Shown piece after piece: positions 26,719 to 35,369 of a DNA stretch of 64,000 nucleotides. The notes under the pieces were generated by a model, which did no database searches, was not told the DNA's origin, and saw only the letters and a program-made list of their open reading frames with translations. Origin of the DNA: Betaproteobacteria bacterium (GTDB lineage Bacteria > Pseudomonadota > Gammaproteobacteria > Burkholderiales > Casimicrobiaceae); contig WRFN01000001.1 of the NCBI GenBank assembly GCA_009778785.1, positions 62,001 to 126,000 on the forward strand. The letters run 5' to 3'. Within the stretch, counting starts at the first letter, position 1. Every line of letters starts with the position of its first letter. A program made the position numbers and the translations under genes.

Positions 26719-26887
26719 GTCATTCCTGCGAAAGCGGGAATCCAGCCCTTCGTATCATCATTTTTCTGGGTTGCTTCGTGTTCTATATCACGAGAGTAAT
26801 GTCCAGCGCTACGTACCGTCCTCCCCCACGAGGGGAGAGGGCGAGTGATGGTTGGGCGGACTGGATTCCCGCCTTCGCGGGAATGAC
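26719..26887. repeat. 27-bp inverted repeat pair enclosing about 115 bp
   Basis: Arms 26719-26745 and 26861-26887 are complementary at 25 of 27 positions (GTCATTCC...GGAATCCAG type). The left arm and its right flank (to 26770) are shared with 1262-1340, where the same element carries an extra internal segment. The structure resembles a small non-autonomous palindromic element. Confidence 0.75.
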
Positions 26888-26990
26888 GGCAAGAGCGGGC
26901 TGTGTTTTACTTACTTCTCCGCCCTCGGAGGCAGTGGTTGGGTTTGACCTTCGGCAAGAGTGGGCTGTGTTTTGCTTGCTTTTCCGCCCT
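26887..26990. repeat. 39-bp direct repeat, 65-bp period
   Basis: 26887-26925 and 26952-26990 match at 35 of 39 positions (CGGCAAGAGYGGGCTGTGTT...TCCGCCCT). The first copy starts exactly where the right arm of the inverted repeat ends. Confidence 0.8.
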
Positions 26991-27043
26991 GCGGATGCCG
27001 GCACAAGGTGTAGAATATTTCTTCATTCAAAAACAGAACCCCC

Positions 27044-27787
27044 ATGAGTATTCTCAGAATCGCTTTCGGCCGGGCTTTTTCTTCGCTGCTCCAGCCAAGG
27101 ATGTGGTTGTCGCTGGTGATGCCGGTGTTGATTTCGCTGGTGATCTGGATTTTGCTCACCATTTTCGCGCTGCAAAATTTTGCCGGATGGCTGATCGACG
27201 TGCCGCCGTTTTCCTGGGCTTCGACTTTTGTGGCGCTGGGGTTCGCCAAATTCCTCGCCTACATCGGCGGCTGGGCGCTGATCTTTGCGATTGCTTATCT
27301 CACCGCGTTGATCCTGATGTCGGTGTTCATGTTACCGGTGTTGCTCAAACGCATCGCCGCTCAAAGTTACGCCGATCTGGCGCTGTTGGGCAAAGACAGC
27401 TTTGTCGGCAGCGCTGTCAACAGCCTCGTCTCCATGCTCGGCTTCCTCGCCGGTTGGGTGTTGACGCTGCCGTTTTGGCTCATCCCCGGCGTCGGCTTGA
27501 TCCTGCCGCTTCTCTGGCTCGCCTGGCTCAATCGCCGCCTATTTTCTTACGATGTGCTCAGTCTGCACGCGACCGACGAGGAATGCAAAACGCTGAAGCG
27601 GAAACACGCTCGCTCGCTTTTTCTGATCGGGCTGATTTACGCAGCGCTCGCACACGTTCCGATCCTCGGCATTCTGGCGCCGATGCTGGCGATGCTGACG
27701 TACATCCATTTTGGCCTCGAAGCGCTGCGGCAGTTGCGCAATGGGGCGGTTTTGGTGGTGATGACGGAAGGAACGCAGGGGGCGTAG
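27044..27787 (+). CDS. EI24/CysZ-like integral membrane protein
   Basis: 247 residues with hydrophobic segments at about 20-45, 60-100, 125-165 and 190-225. PF07264 (EI24, which includes CysZ) covers most of it; characteristic stretches are ALIFAIAYLTALILMSVFML and FWLIPGVGLILPLLWLAWLN followed by NRRLFSYDVLS. CysZ imports sulfate in E. coli, but most betaproteobacterial members are uncharacterised. Its upstream region is full of repeats. No cys genes are nearby, so I do not assign sulfate transport. Confidence 0.8.
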   Translation: MSILRIAFGRAFSSLLQPRMWLSLVMPVLISLVIWILLTIFALQNFAGWLIDVPPFSWASTFVALGFAKFLAYIGGWALIFAIAYLTALILMSVFMLPVLLKRIAAQSYADLALLGKDSFVGSAVNSLVSMLGFLAGWVLTLPFWLIPGVGLILPLLWLAWLNRRLFSYDVLSLHATDEECKTLKRKHARSLFLIGLIYAALAHVPILGILAPMLAMLTYIHFGLEALRQLRNGAVLVVMTEGTQGA

Positions 27788-27838
27788 GTTGTTGACCACC
27801 CCGTCCGCTTTCGCGGAATCCCCCTGTCAAAAGGGAGC

Positions 27839-29230
27839 TTACATCGCCCCAACTTTCAGCGCTACATCCAATCGTTGCAAGCGCGCTTCGTCGAGCGTGC
27901 CGGCGAGTCGCGCCAAACGCAGGCCATCGAGTTGCACTTGCACGCGCGCTTGAATCAGCGTCAGTTGCGCGGCGGCGGCATCGTTTTCGGCGTTGAGCAA
28001 ATCAAGGGTGGTGCGCTCGCCCGCTTCGTAGCCGGTGCGGGTGGCGTCGAGCCGAGCTTGACTGGCTTTGGCGGCAGCGGCGAGGGCATTGACTTGGCCG
28101 CGCCCGACGGACAGCCCCAACCACGCCGCACGTGTTTGTTGCGCGGCGATTTGACGAGCGCGATCCAGTTCGGCTTGTGCTTGTTCGATTTTGGCGAGAG
28201 CCTGATCGTTACGAGCGCCGCGCCCGCCGCCGATGTCCAGCGGGATAAAAATTTGCACGCCGATCATGCTTTGGGTTTGGCGGTTGCTGGCGCTGCCGTA
28301 ATCGCCGCTGCCGTTGAGTTGTTCGTGCGAGGCGCGGGCGACCAGATCGACGGTCGGCGAGAGCGCCCCATCGCTCTTGTGCGCTTCTTGTTTGGCGCTG
28401 CTCAAGCGAAGTTGCGCTGCTTGCGTCATCGGAGCGTGTTCGGTGACGCGCTCCAGCCAGGCGGACAATTCGCCGACATCTTCGGCGTCCGGCAAGCGAA
28501 CGGGCAACGCCAGCGCGCTCGCATCGGCGGGCGGCAAGCCGGTAAGGTCGGCCAGCGCGGCCTGACGCAATTCCAGTTGCGCTTGCGCTGCCAGTTGTTG
28601 CGCGCGCAAGGCGTCGGCGCGAGCGGTGGCTTCGTGCACGTCGGTAATAGGTTTGTCGCCGAGGTTGAAACGATCCTGCGCTTCGGTTTGCGCGTGCGTC
28701 ACGGCCTCCAATTGACGGTCGATCAAACGCAGTTGTTCACCGGCCAGCGCGAGATCGAAATAACTTTGTGCCGTGCGCAACATCAGTTCCATTTGTGCGT
28801 CACTCCAGGCCACCTCGGCTTGCTGCGTTTCGAGCCGCAATTGTTGCGCTTGCGCGTCGCGCCCGCGGTCGAAGATCGGCTGACGCAGTTCGACGCCCGC
28901 GAGAGTGCGGCCGCCGCCGCGCACGGAGGTGTCGAAGGCGACGTTGTTGGAAGTGCCGAAGTTGGGTGCAGCAAAACGCGCGCCGCGCGTGGTGGTGTCG
29001 GCCGTGGCAACGCCCGCTCCGGCTTGCAAGCTGAGTTCGGGACGCCACAGCGCATCGGCCTGACGGTCTTGCGTGACTCCGGCATCGCGCGCGGCGCGCG
29101 CGGAAGCGTAGGCGGGATCATGTGCCAGCGCCGCGCGCCAGGCTTCCATCAGGTCGAGCGCTTGTGCGCTCGACGCAATGAAGATCAACGCCAGCGTAAG
29201 CACTGAGGGCGCGATTTTTTTGCTTCGCAT
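27839..29230 (-). CDS. TolC-family outer membrane efflux protein
   Basis: 463 residues with a signal peptide (LTLALIFIASSAQA) and two repeats of the OEP domain rich in Ala/Gln helices, each ending near GYEAGERTTLDLLNAENDAA. It forms the outer-membrane duct of the tripartite pump encoded just upstream (DUF2892 protein, RND pump, adaptor). Only 4 nt separate it from the DUF2892 gene, so it is the last gene of that operon. The usual second-half motif SYEVGxRTxxDVL is present as GYEAGERTTLDLL. Confidence 0.93.
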   Translation of the reverse strand: MRSKKIAPSVLTLALIFIASSAQALDLMEAWRAALAHDPAYASARAARDAGVTQDRQADALWRPELSLQAGAGVATADTTTRGARFAAPNFGTSNNVAFDTSVRGGGRTLAGVELRQPIFDRGRDAQAQQLRLETQQAEVAWSDAQMELMLRTAQSYFDLALAGEQLRLIDRQLEAVTHAQTEAQDRFNLGDKPITDVHEATARADALRAQQLAAQAQLELRQAALADLTGLPPADASALALPVRLPDAEDVGELSAWLERVTEHAPMTQAAQLRLSSAKQEAHKSDGALSPTVDLVARASHEQLNGSGDYGSASNRQTQSMIGVQIFIPLDIGGGRGARNDQALAKIEQAQAELDRARQIAAQQTRAAWLGLSVGRGQVNALAAAAKASQARLDATRTGYEAGERTTLDLLNAENDAAAAQLTLIQARVQVQLDGLRLARLAGTLDEARLQRLDVALKVGAM

Positions 29231-29234
29231 TTTT

Positions 29235-29429
29235 TCAGCAACCGGGCTTGACGCCGAGTTTGCGCAAGATGATTTCCAGCGGACACCAGCAGGTGAAAGA
29301 GCTTTGAAACAGGTTCAGCCCGACGAAGGCGGTGAGAAGCAGCCACCAGGGGTTGACTAACGTGCCGAGGGCGAGTGACGCCAGGATCACGGTGCCGGCA
29401 AAGAGGCGGACGATACGCCATGAGTTCAT
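29235..29429 (-). CDS. DUF2892 (YgaP-type) membrane protein
   Basis: 64 residues: MNSWRIVRLFAGTVILASLA then NPWWLLLTAFVGLNLFQSSF and the signature CWCPLEIILRKLGVK. Two hydrophobic hairpin segments and the CPxE-like motif define DUF2892 (inner membrane protein YgaP N-terminal). Such proteins accompany sulfur-transfer and ArsR-regulated operons. The ATG overlaps the RND stop codon by ATGA and GGAG precedes it, so it is translationally coupled. Two Cys at the membrane face could sense or carry sulfane sulfur; this is inference. Confidence 0.82.
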   Translation of the reverse strand: MNSWRIVRLFAGTVILASLALGTLVNPWWLLLTAFVGLNLFQSSFTCWCPLEIILRKLGVKPGC

Positions 29430-32400
29430 GATTTTTCTCCTTGTGAAGTTTGAGGTGAAGGTTGGAAAGATGTCGCCGCGCCTTCGCGGCGACGGTGGGT
29501 AACGAAGTACAGCAGCGGGATGACCACCAGCGTCAACAGCGTGGACACCAGAATGCCGAACACCAGCGAGATGGCCAGCCCGTTGAAAATCGGATCATCG
29601 AGAATGAAGAACGCGCCCAGCATCGCGGCCAGCGCTGTGAGCAGGATCGGTTTGGCGCGCGTCGCCGCCGAGCGCACCACAGCTTGCGCCAGCGGCACGC
29701 CTTGCGCTTGTTGCAACGCGATAAAATCCACCAGCAAAATCGAGTTGCGCACGATGATGCCCGCCAACGCAATCATGCCGATCATGCTGGTGGCGGTGAA
29801 CGGCGCGCCCAGCAAGGCGTGACCCGGCATCACGCCGATCAGCGTGAGCGGAATCGGCGCCATGATGATGAGCGGCGTCAGGTAGGAGCCGAATTGCGCC
29901 ACCACCAGCAGGTAAATCAAAATCAGTCCCACCGCGTAAGCAGCGCCCATGTCGCGGAAAGTTTCATAGGTGATTTGCCATTCGCCGTCCCACTTGACGG
30001 CGTAGTCGCGGTACGCATCGTCGGGTTGATGAATGAAGAACTCGCCCAGCGCGCCGTTGCCGGGCGTTTTCAACTCGGCCAAGCGGCTGCGCATTTGAAA
30101 CATGCCGTAGAGCGGGCTGTCCACTTTGCCGGCCATGTCGCCGGTCACGTAGTTCACCGGCAGCAAGTCCTTGTGAAAAATGGGTTGTTCGCGCAAGGTG
30201 TCGCTGACGCGTACCAGTTCGCGGATCGGCACCAGTTGCCCGGCGTTGCCGCGCACGGCCAGTTGCAACAACGCGTCCAGATCGCCTTGACGTTCGGGCG
30301 GCAGCATCAGCGTAGCGGCAGCGGGATATTTGCTTTGATCGTGCAACCAAGTCACGGCATCGCCGCTCAAGCTGGCGCGCAGCGTGTCCACCAGCACTTG
30401 CTGACTCACTCCCAGTTGCGCGGCCTTGGCGCGATCCGCCAGCAGCACGAGACGCGTCGCGTCGGCAATACTGCTGTCGTCCACATCAACAAGCCCCGGC
30501 GTGCGCTCGAACACGCCGCGTACTTTTTTCGCCACGACGCGACGGCCTTCGGCTTCCGGCCCGTAAACTTCGGCGACGATGGGGGCGAGCACCGGCGGCC
30601 CCGGCGGCACTTCGACCACTTTGATGTTGGCGCCGAATTCGCGGCCGATCGCTTGCAGACCAGGGCGCAACCGAGTGGCGATGGCGTGGCTTTGTTCGTG
30701 GCGCTGACTTTTGTCGAGAAGATTGACTTGCAGGTCACCGACGTTGCCGCCCGCGCGCAAATCGTATTGCCGCACCAAGCCGTTGAAGTTGATCGGCGCG
30801 GCGACTCCGGCGTAAGCCTGATAGTCGGTCACTTCCGGTTGTTTCGCCAGATACGCGCCCAGCGCGCGCAGCGTGGCGGCGGTGCGCTCCACCGGCGTTC
30901 CGGCGGGCATGTCCACCACCACTTGAAATTCAGACTTGTTATCGAACGGCAGCATCTTCAGCATTACCAGCCCCAGCATTGGCAGCGCCAGCGACAACGC
31001 CACCAGCGCCACGATGGCGCCGCCCAACAACGCGCGATTGCGTCCGCCGCGCCGCGTGTCGAGCAACGGCGTAAAGAGGCGCTCGAAAGTCGGCAAGCGA
31101 CGCGTGAATTTTTGCACCAATGAACTTTTGTTTTCGTGACCGACGTTGGGCTTGAGCCACAACCGCGCCAGCCACGGCGTGACCGCGAAAGCCACCGCCA
31201 GCGACAGCAACATGCCCATGCTGGCATTGATCGGGATCGGCCCCATGTACGGCCCCATCAAACCACTGACGAAAGCCATCGGCAAGAGCGCGGCGATCAC
31301 GGCGAGGGTAGCGAGAATGGTCGGGCCGCCGACCTCATCCACTGCGCCGGGGATGATTTGCGCCAGCGTGCGGCCGGGGTGCAGCGCATGGTGGCGGTGA
31401 ATGTTCTCGACCACTACGATGGCGTCGTCCACCAGAATGCCGATGGAAAAAATCAGCGCGAACAGCGACACGCGGTTGAGCGTGAAGCCCCATGCCCAGG
31501 AAGCGAACAGCGTCGCCGTGAGGGTGAGAACCACCGCCGTGCCGACGATGGCTGCTTCGCGTCGTCCCAGCGTGAAGAACACCAGCGCCACCACCGAAGC
31601 GGTGGCGAACAACAATTTCTGAATCAGTTGACGCGCTTTGTCGTTGGCGGTGGCGCCGTAGTTGCGCGTTTCGGCCACTTGCATCCCTTGCGGAATTACC
31701 GTGTTGCGCAGTGTCTCCACTCGCTGCATCACGGCGTTAGCAACGTCGATAGCGTTCTCGCCCGGCTTCTTGGTGAGCGCGAGCGTTACGGCGGGATATT
31801 CGGCGCTTTCTTTGCCGACGATACCGTGCCACACATAGCGCGTGGCGGGTAGTGGGCCGTCGCTCACTGTCGCTACGTCGCGCAAAAACACCGGCCTGCC
31901 TTTTTGACTGCCGACCACGAGTTGGCTTACTTCGTCGGCATCGCGCAGAAAAGCGCCGGCTTCGACGGTGATGCTGCGGTTGTCGCTCAACATCTCACCG
32001 ACCGGCGCGCTCACGTTGGCGCCTTGCAGCGCCCGTTGCAGATCGGCCACCGTCAAACCGGCGCCGGTCAAGCGAGCGGGGTCAATCTCTATGCGCACGG
32101 CGCGACCCGGCCCGCCGATGGTGCGTACTTCGCGCGTGCCGCGCACGCGCTTCAAATCCACTTCCATGCTGTGCGCCACGCGCTCCAGATCGTAAGCGCC
32201 GATGGCGGGGTCGGTAGCGTAAAGCGTGAGGCTGACGATAGGCACGTCGTCGATCCCCTTGGGCTTGACCAGCGGCGGCATCACGCCCAGCCCGCGCGGC
32301 AACCAGTCGGCGTTGGCGTTCACTGCGTCGTATAAACGCACCAGCGCTTCGGAACGCGGCACGCCCACTTTGAACTGCACCGTCACCATCGCCATGCCGG

Positions 32401-32689
32401 GACGCGATACCGACATCACATGATCGATGCCTGCGATCTGCGAGAGCACTTGCTCGGCGGGCGTCGCTACCATCTGCTCCACGTCCTGCGCCGATGCGCC
32501 CGGAAACGCCACGAAGACGTTGGCCATCGTCACGTTGATCTGCGGTTCTTCCTCGCGCGGCGTCACCGCCACCGCGAACAGTCCCATCAGCAGCGCTACC
32601 AGCGCCAGCAGCGGCGTAATGCGCGCCTGTTGAAAATAACCGGCGATGCGTCCCGAAATGCCCAACGGCTTCGCGTTGAATTCACTCAT
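29426..32689 (-). CDS. RND-family efflux pump, inner-membrane permease
   Basis: 1087 residues, AcrB/CzcA superfamily with 12 TM segments and two large periplasmic loops. N-terminal TM1 (ARITPLLALVALLMGLFAVA), VEQMVATPAEQVLSQIAGID and the TM4 region IFSIGILVDDAIVVVENIHR with two consecutive Asp are typical of proton relay. The group looks like multidrug/organic RND pumps of the VexF/MdtB-like kind; it lacks the usual heavy-metal CzcA TM4 pattern as far as I can judge. Adaptor 9 nt upstream, DUF2892 and TolC genes downstream. Substrate unknown. Confidence 0.93.
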   Translation of the reverse strand: MSEFNAKPLGISGRIAGYFQQARITPLLALVALLMGLFAVAVTPREEEPQINVTMANVFVAFPGASAQDVEQMVATPAEQVLSQIAGIDHVMSVSRPGMAMVTVQFKVGVPRSEALVRLYDAVNANADWLPRGLGVMPPLVKPKGIDDVPIVSLTLYATDPAIGAYDLERVAHSMEVDLKRVRGTREVRTIGGPGRAVRIEIDPARLTGAGLTVADLQRALQGANVSAPVGEMLSDNRSITVEAGAFLRDADEVSQLVVGSQKGRPVFLRDVATVSDGPLPATRYVWHGIVGKESAEYPAVTLALTKKPGENAIDVANAVMQRVETLRNTVIPQGMQVAETRNYGATANDKARQLIQKLLFATASVVALVFFTLGRREAAIVGTAVVLTLTATLFASWAWGFTLNRVSLFALIFSIGILVDDAIVVVENIHRHHALHPGRTLAQIIPGAVDEVGGPTILATLAVIAALLPMAFVSGLMGPYMGPIPINASMGMLLSLAVAFAVTPWLARLWLKPNVGHENKSSLVQKFTRRLPTFERLFTPLLDTRRGGRNRALLGGAIVALVALSLALPMLGLVMLKMLPFDNKSEFQVVVDMPAGTPVERTAATLRALGAYLAKQPEVTDYQAYAGVAAPINFNGLVRQYDLRAGGNVGDLQVNLLDKSQRHEQSHAIATRLRPGLQAIGREFGANIKVVEVPPGPPVLAPIVAEVYGPEAEGRRVVAKKVRGVFERTPGLVDVDDSSIADATRLVLLADRAKAAQLGVSQQVLVDTLRASLSGDAVTWLHDQSKYPAAATLMLPPERQGDLDALLQLAVRGNAGQLVPIRELVRVSDTLREQPIFHKDLLPVNYVTGDMAGKVDSPLYGMFQMRSRLAELKTPGNGALGEFFIHQPDDAYRDYAVKWDGEWQITYETFRDMGAAYAVGLILIYLLVVAQFGSYLTPLIIMAPIPLTLIGVMPGHALLGAPFTATSMIGMIALAGIIVRNSILLVDFIALQQAQGVPLAQAVVRSAATRAKPILLTALAAMLGAFFILDDPIFNGLAISLVFGILVSTLLTLVVIPLLYFVTHRRREGAATSFQPSPQTSQGEKS

Positions 32690-32698
32690 GGCGATCTC

Positions 32699-33781
32699 TC
32701 AGCGCACGCGGGCGGCAGCTTGCGGATCGAGCGCCACGCGCTCACCGGCATCGACGCCGGTCAACACGGTCACTTGATCGCCGACCACCGCGCCCAAGCG
32801 CACTTGCCGCAACAGCGGTTTGCCGTCTTGACCGACGACGTAAACCGCCGTCAACTCGGCGCGGCGCACCACCGCCGATGTCGGCACATACAAGCGTTGA
32901 TTTGAAGCTTCACTGTTACCGCCAATCGGAAGTTCGATGCGCGCGAACTGTCCCGGACGCACACCCGTCAATTCGGTCGGCAACATCAAGCGCAACTCGC
33001 GCGTGTGCGTATCGGGATCGGTGGCGGGCAACCATTGCAGCTTGGTCGGTTGCAACATCGCAGATTCGCCTGCTAAACGAATGGCGACATCGCGGGGCAT
33101 CATCGCCACGGACGCCGCACTCTCCGGCGCCATCACCCGCACGCGCAGCGCCGCCGGATCATAAACCGTCAACAGCAAACGACCCGGCATCGCCATATCA
33201 CCCAATGTCACGTTCACGTTCGCCACCACGCCATCGTAAGGCGCTTGAATTACATAGAAGCCGGACTGCGTGCGCGCCGCGTCGGCACTCGCCAGTTGCG
33301 CGGAAGTCTGTGCTTGCGCCGCCTTGTACTGCGCCTCGGCGCGATCCAGCGCGGCCTGACTGATGTAATGTTTGCTGAACAATTGCTGCTGACGCTCGTA
33401 TTCGCGCGCCGCCGCATCGCGCGTCGCTTGCGCTGCTTGCGCTTGCGCCGCGCCCGCCGTCGCCGCTTGCTCGGCAGCACGAGCATCCAGCCGCACCAAC
33501 ACCTGCCCGGCACGCACCTTGTCGCCAGCCTGTACCGGCAGCGCCACCACCGCGCCTTGCACCTGCGTCGCCATCACCGTTTGACGCACCGCCTCGACCA
33601 CGCCGTCGAAACTGGCGCGCTCCATGTGATGGGCGAGCGTCACCGGCACCGTGGTGAGCGCGGCCTCCAGCGCGGCGTTCATGGTGGCGTCTGCGGCAAA
33701 AACCGACAGTGAGCTTGCCGCCAGCAGCGCGGCGACCAGAGGGCTTGAAAACAAGCGAGAACGAAAAAAGGATGAAAACAT
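32699..33781 (-). CDS. RND efflux periplasmic adaptor (membrane fusion protein)
   Basis: 360 residues from the ATG at 33781. Signal-like N-terminus (LFSSPLVAALLAASSLSVFA), then biotinyl-lipoyl-like halves (GAVVALPVQAGDKVRAGQVL and VIQAPYDGVVANVNVTLGDM) around an alpha hairpin rich in Ala/Gln, and a beta-barrel plus membrane-proximal domain. It links the RND permease to the TolC channel. First gene of the operon adaptor-RND-DUF2892-TolC; the ArsR regulator is divergent. Confidence 0.92.
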   Translation of the reverse strand: MFSSFFRSRLFSSPLVAALLAASSLSVFAADATMNAALEAALTTVPVTLAHHMERASFDGVVEAVRQTVMATQVQGAVVALPVQAGDKVRAGQVLVRLDARAAEQAATAGAAQAQAAQATRDAAAREYERQQQLFSKHYISQAALDRAEAQYKAAQAQTSAQLASADAARTQSGFYVIQAPYDGVVANVNVTLGDMAMPGRLLLTVYDPAALRVRVMAPESAASVAMMPRDVAIRLAGESAMLQPTKLQWLPATDPDTHTRELRLMLPTELTGVRPGQFARIELPIGGNSEASNQRLYVPTSAVVRRAELTAVYVVGQDGKPLLRQVRLGAVVGDQVTVLTGVDAGERVALDPQAAARVR

Positions 33782-33819
33782 GATAAAAAAGGTAGCGGAA
33801 GCCAAAAACGTTGTGTTAT

Positions 33820-33841
33820 TATTTACGCAATTAGTTAAATA
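33820..33841. promoter_or_regulatory. Candidate ArsR operator in the divergent RND/arsR region
   Basis: TATTTAC (33820-33826) and TTAAATA (33835-33841) form an imperfect AT-rich inverted repeat within 165 bp that separate the two divergent genes. ArsR/SmtB repressors bind such imperfect palindromes over the promoter. The TATTAT and TAGTCAATAAA sequences around it could supply -10 elements on both strands. Confidence 0.45.
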
Positions 33842-33945
33842 GTCAATAAAGAAAAGAGGAATTTTTCCATGCTTTTGACTGACGCCTGTGTCGCATTGAA
33901 ACCATGCGGCATGATTTCCCGTTCACTTTTTGTCGCGGTTTTCCC

Positions 33946-34335
33946 ATGAAAGGCCTGTCCCCCGAAGCGCTGAAAGAAGTCGCCGGCTATTTTCAGGCGC
34001 TGTCCGAGCCGGCGCGTTTGCAATTACTCAACCTGTTACGCGAGGGCGATTGCAGCGTCGGCGAACTGGCCGAATTGTGCGGCTTTACGGCGGCCAACGC
34101 CTCGCGCCATCTGGCTTGCCTGACGCGGGAAGGGTTGGTCGAGCGCGAAGGGCGCGGCACCAACGTTTATTATCGCATCGCCGATGATTCGGTTTATGCG
34201 CTGTGCGACCTCGTGTGCGACAGCATCGCGCGCAAGATCGAGCGCGCTGCCGGTGAGCGCCGAGCCTTCGCACGCGCGAGACATGCGACAAAACGTGTGG
34301 CAGAGCGAACAGCAAAGCGAACGGCGAGGAAGTAA
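33946..34335 (+). CDS. ArsR/SmtB-family transcriptional regulator, Cys-rich
   Basis: 129 residues from the ATG at 33946. The winged helix-turn-helix is clear: LSEPARLQLLNLLREGDCSV, ELCGFTAANASRHLACLTRE, GLVEREGRGTNVYYRIADDS. Cysteines at 36, 45, 58, 87 and 91 are many for the family; Cys87 and Cys91 lie in the C-terminal dimer helix (ALCDLVCDS), a place where family members bind metal or form sensing disulfides/persulfides. The tail is Arg/Lys/Ala-rich. Divergent from the RND operon, which it most likely represses. Inducer unknown. Confidence 0.88.
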   Translation: MKGLSPEALKEVAGYFQALSEPARLQLLNLLREGDCSVGELAELCGFTAANASRHLACLTREGLVEREGRGTNVYYRIADDSVYALCDLVCDSIARKIERAAGERRAFARARHATKRVAERTAKRTARK

Positions 34336-34340
34336 CACAG

Positions 34341-34427
34341 GGACGCTTTGCGAAGCGTCTCAAAGAAAAGTAGAAAAGTCCCCTTTTTGAAAGGGGGTGT
34401 TGGTCTGAGTTTGTCGAAGGGCGACGG
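34341..34427. repeat. Three short palindromic elements after arsR
   Basis: GACGCTTTGCGAAGCGTC (about 34342-34359), CCCCTTT-TTG-AAAGGGG (34380-34396) and a REP-like CTGAGTTTGTCGAAGGGCGA (34405-34424) follow one another. The first may terminate arsR. No gene is seen in this gap. Confidence 0.6.
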
Positions 34428-34534
34428 GGGTTTGTTCAGAAATTGTACACGCGGGCTTGTCTCATCCGGTTTCAGGTTGTAAGATGACCAGTCACATGTC
34501 CGATTTCCCATCCTGAACGTTGAAGGAGGTTTCT

Positions 34535-35227
34535 ATGGACAGCAATTTTGCGGTAATTGCCGTGCATTTGCTCGGCGCGTTGACTGCTGGCGGCATCATC
34601 GGTATGGAGCGCAGCATTCATGCGCGACCGGCGGGGTTTCGCACGCATACGTTGGTTTGTCTCGCTTCCAGTTTGTTGATGCTGGTCACGCTGTATCAGT
34701 GGAAATGGTTGCCCGGTGTGCCGATGGACACGGTGCGCACCGATCCGACGCGCATGGCGCAGGGAATCATGACCGGCATCGGCTTTCTCGGCGCTGGTGT
34801 GATTTTCAAGGAGGGACTCAGCGTTCGCGGGTTGACGACAGCGGCGTCGATCTGGATTACGGCGGCCATCGGCATTCTCATGGGCATCGGTTTTTATCTG
34901 CCGGCGATTCTGGCGACGGTGTTGACGCTGGGGGTGCTGTCAGGTTTTCGCTGGATCGAATCGCGCGTGCCGTCGCACGTTTATGCCCATCATGTGTTGC
35001 GATTCCATCGCGACAACGTGATGACGGAGGCGGATGTGCGCGATCTTCTGATGCGACACGGCTTCAGCATCGCCAACATGAGTTACCGCATCACCGACGA
35101 CAGCGCTTTCTTCGAATACAAGATGGTGATTCGCACGACGTGTCCGGAAAACATCGGCAAGCTGGCCGAAGTTCTGCGCGGGATGCCGAAGTTGCGTAAT
35201 TTCCGCGTTTCTCCGACGGGGGATTAG
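34535..35227 (+). CDS. MgtC/SapB-family membrane protein
   Basis: 230 residues from the ATG at 34535, preceded by AAGGAGGT. Transmembrane part: LLGALTAGGIIGMERSIHAR, PAGFRTHTLVCLASSLLMLV and GIMTGIGFLGAGVIFKEGLS are the MgtC core; SVRGLTTAASIWITAAIGIL follows. The C-terminal 85 residues form a soluble ACT-like domain. MgtC proteins are linked to survival at low magnesium and to control of the F-ATPase; most environmental members are uncharacterised. Monocistronic by appearance. Confidence 0.9.
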   Translation: MDSNFAVIAVHLLGALTAGGIIGMERSIHARPAGFRTHTLVCLASSLLMLVTLYQWKWLPGVPMDTVRTDPTRMAQGIMTGIGFLGAGVIFKEGLSVRGLTTAASIWITAAIGILMGIGFYLPAILATVLTLGVLSGFRWIESRVPSHVYAHHVLRFHRDNVMTEADVRDLLMRHGFSIANMSYRITDDSAFFEYKMVIRTTCPENIGKLAEVLRGMPKLRNFRVSPTGD

Positions 35228-35247
35228 AGAGGGCTTGATTTTTTCAT

Positions 35248-35271
35248 AGGGGCGCTTCGCGAAGCGCCCCT
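35248..35271. repeat. 24-bp perfect palindrome after the mgtC-like gene
   Basis: AGGGGCGCTTCG followed by its exact complement CGAAGCGCCCCT. Same family as 57739-57768; probably functions as a stem in the convergent 3' ends of the mgtC-like gene and pyrF. Confidence 0.75.
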
Positions 35272-35369
35272 GCAACGAATCCCTCTCCCGCCCTTCAGGC
35301 AACCATTCCCGCAAGTGGGAGTGGTGGTGTGATGATGGGTTTCGCTTTCGCTCTACCTCTCCCGCACGA

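Larger units (their letters stand above)
26553..27043. other. Repeat-rich intergenic region between ppk1 and the EI24 gene
   Basis: 490 bp between divergent genes with no convincing gene. It is largely made of repeats: a 27-bp inverted pair (26719-26745 / 26861-26887) around a GGGAGAGG-type stem, and a 39-bp near-identical direct repeat (26887-26925 / 26952-26990). Promoters for both flanking genes must lie here but none stands out. Confidence 0.7.

Noticed and set aside
26719..26990. CRISPR-like array
   Set aside because: Only two direct copies and an inverted pair, no uniform spacers and no cas genes.
29462..31123. 553-codon open frame antisense to the RND permease gene
   Set aside because: Shadow frame with Gln/Arg/His-rich product and no ribosome binding site; the RND gene is intact.
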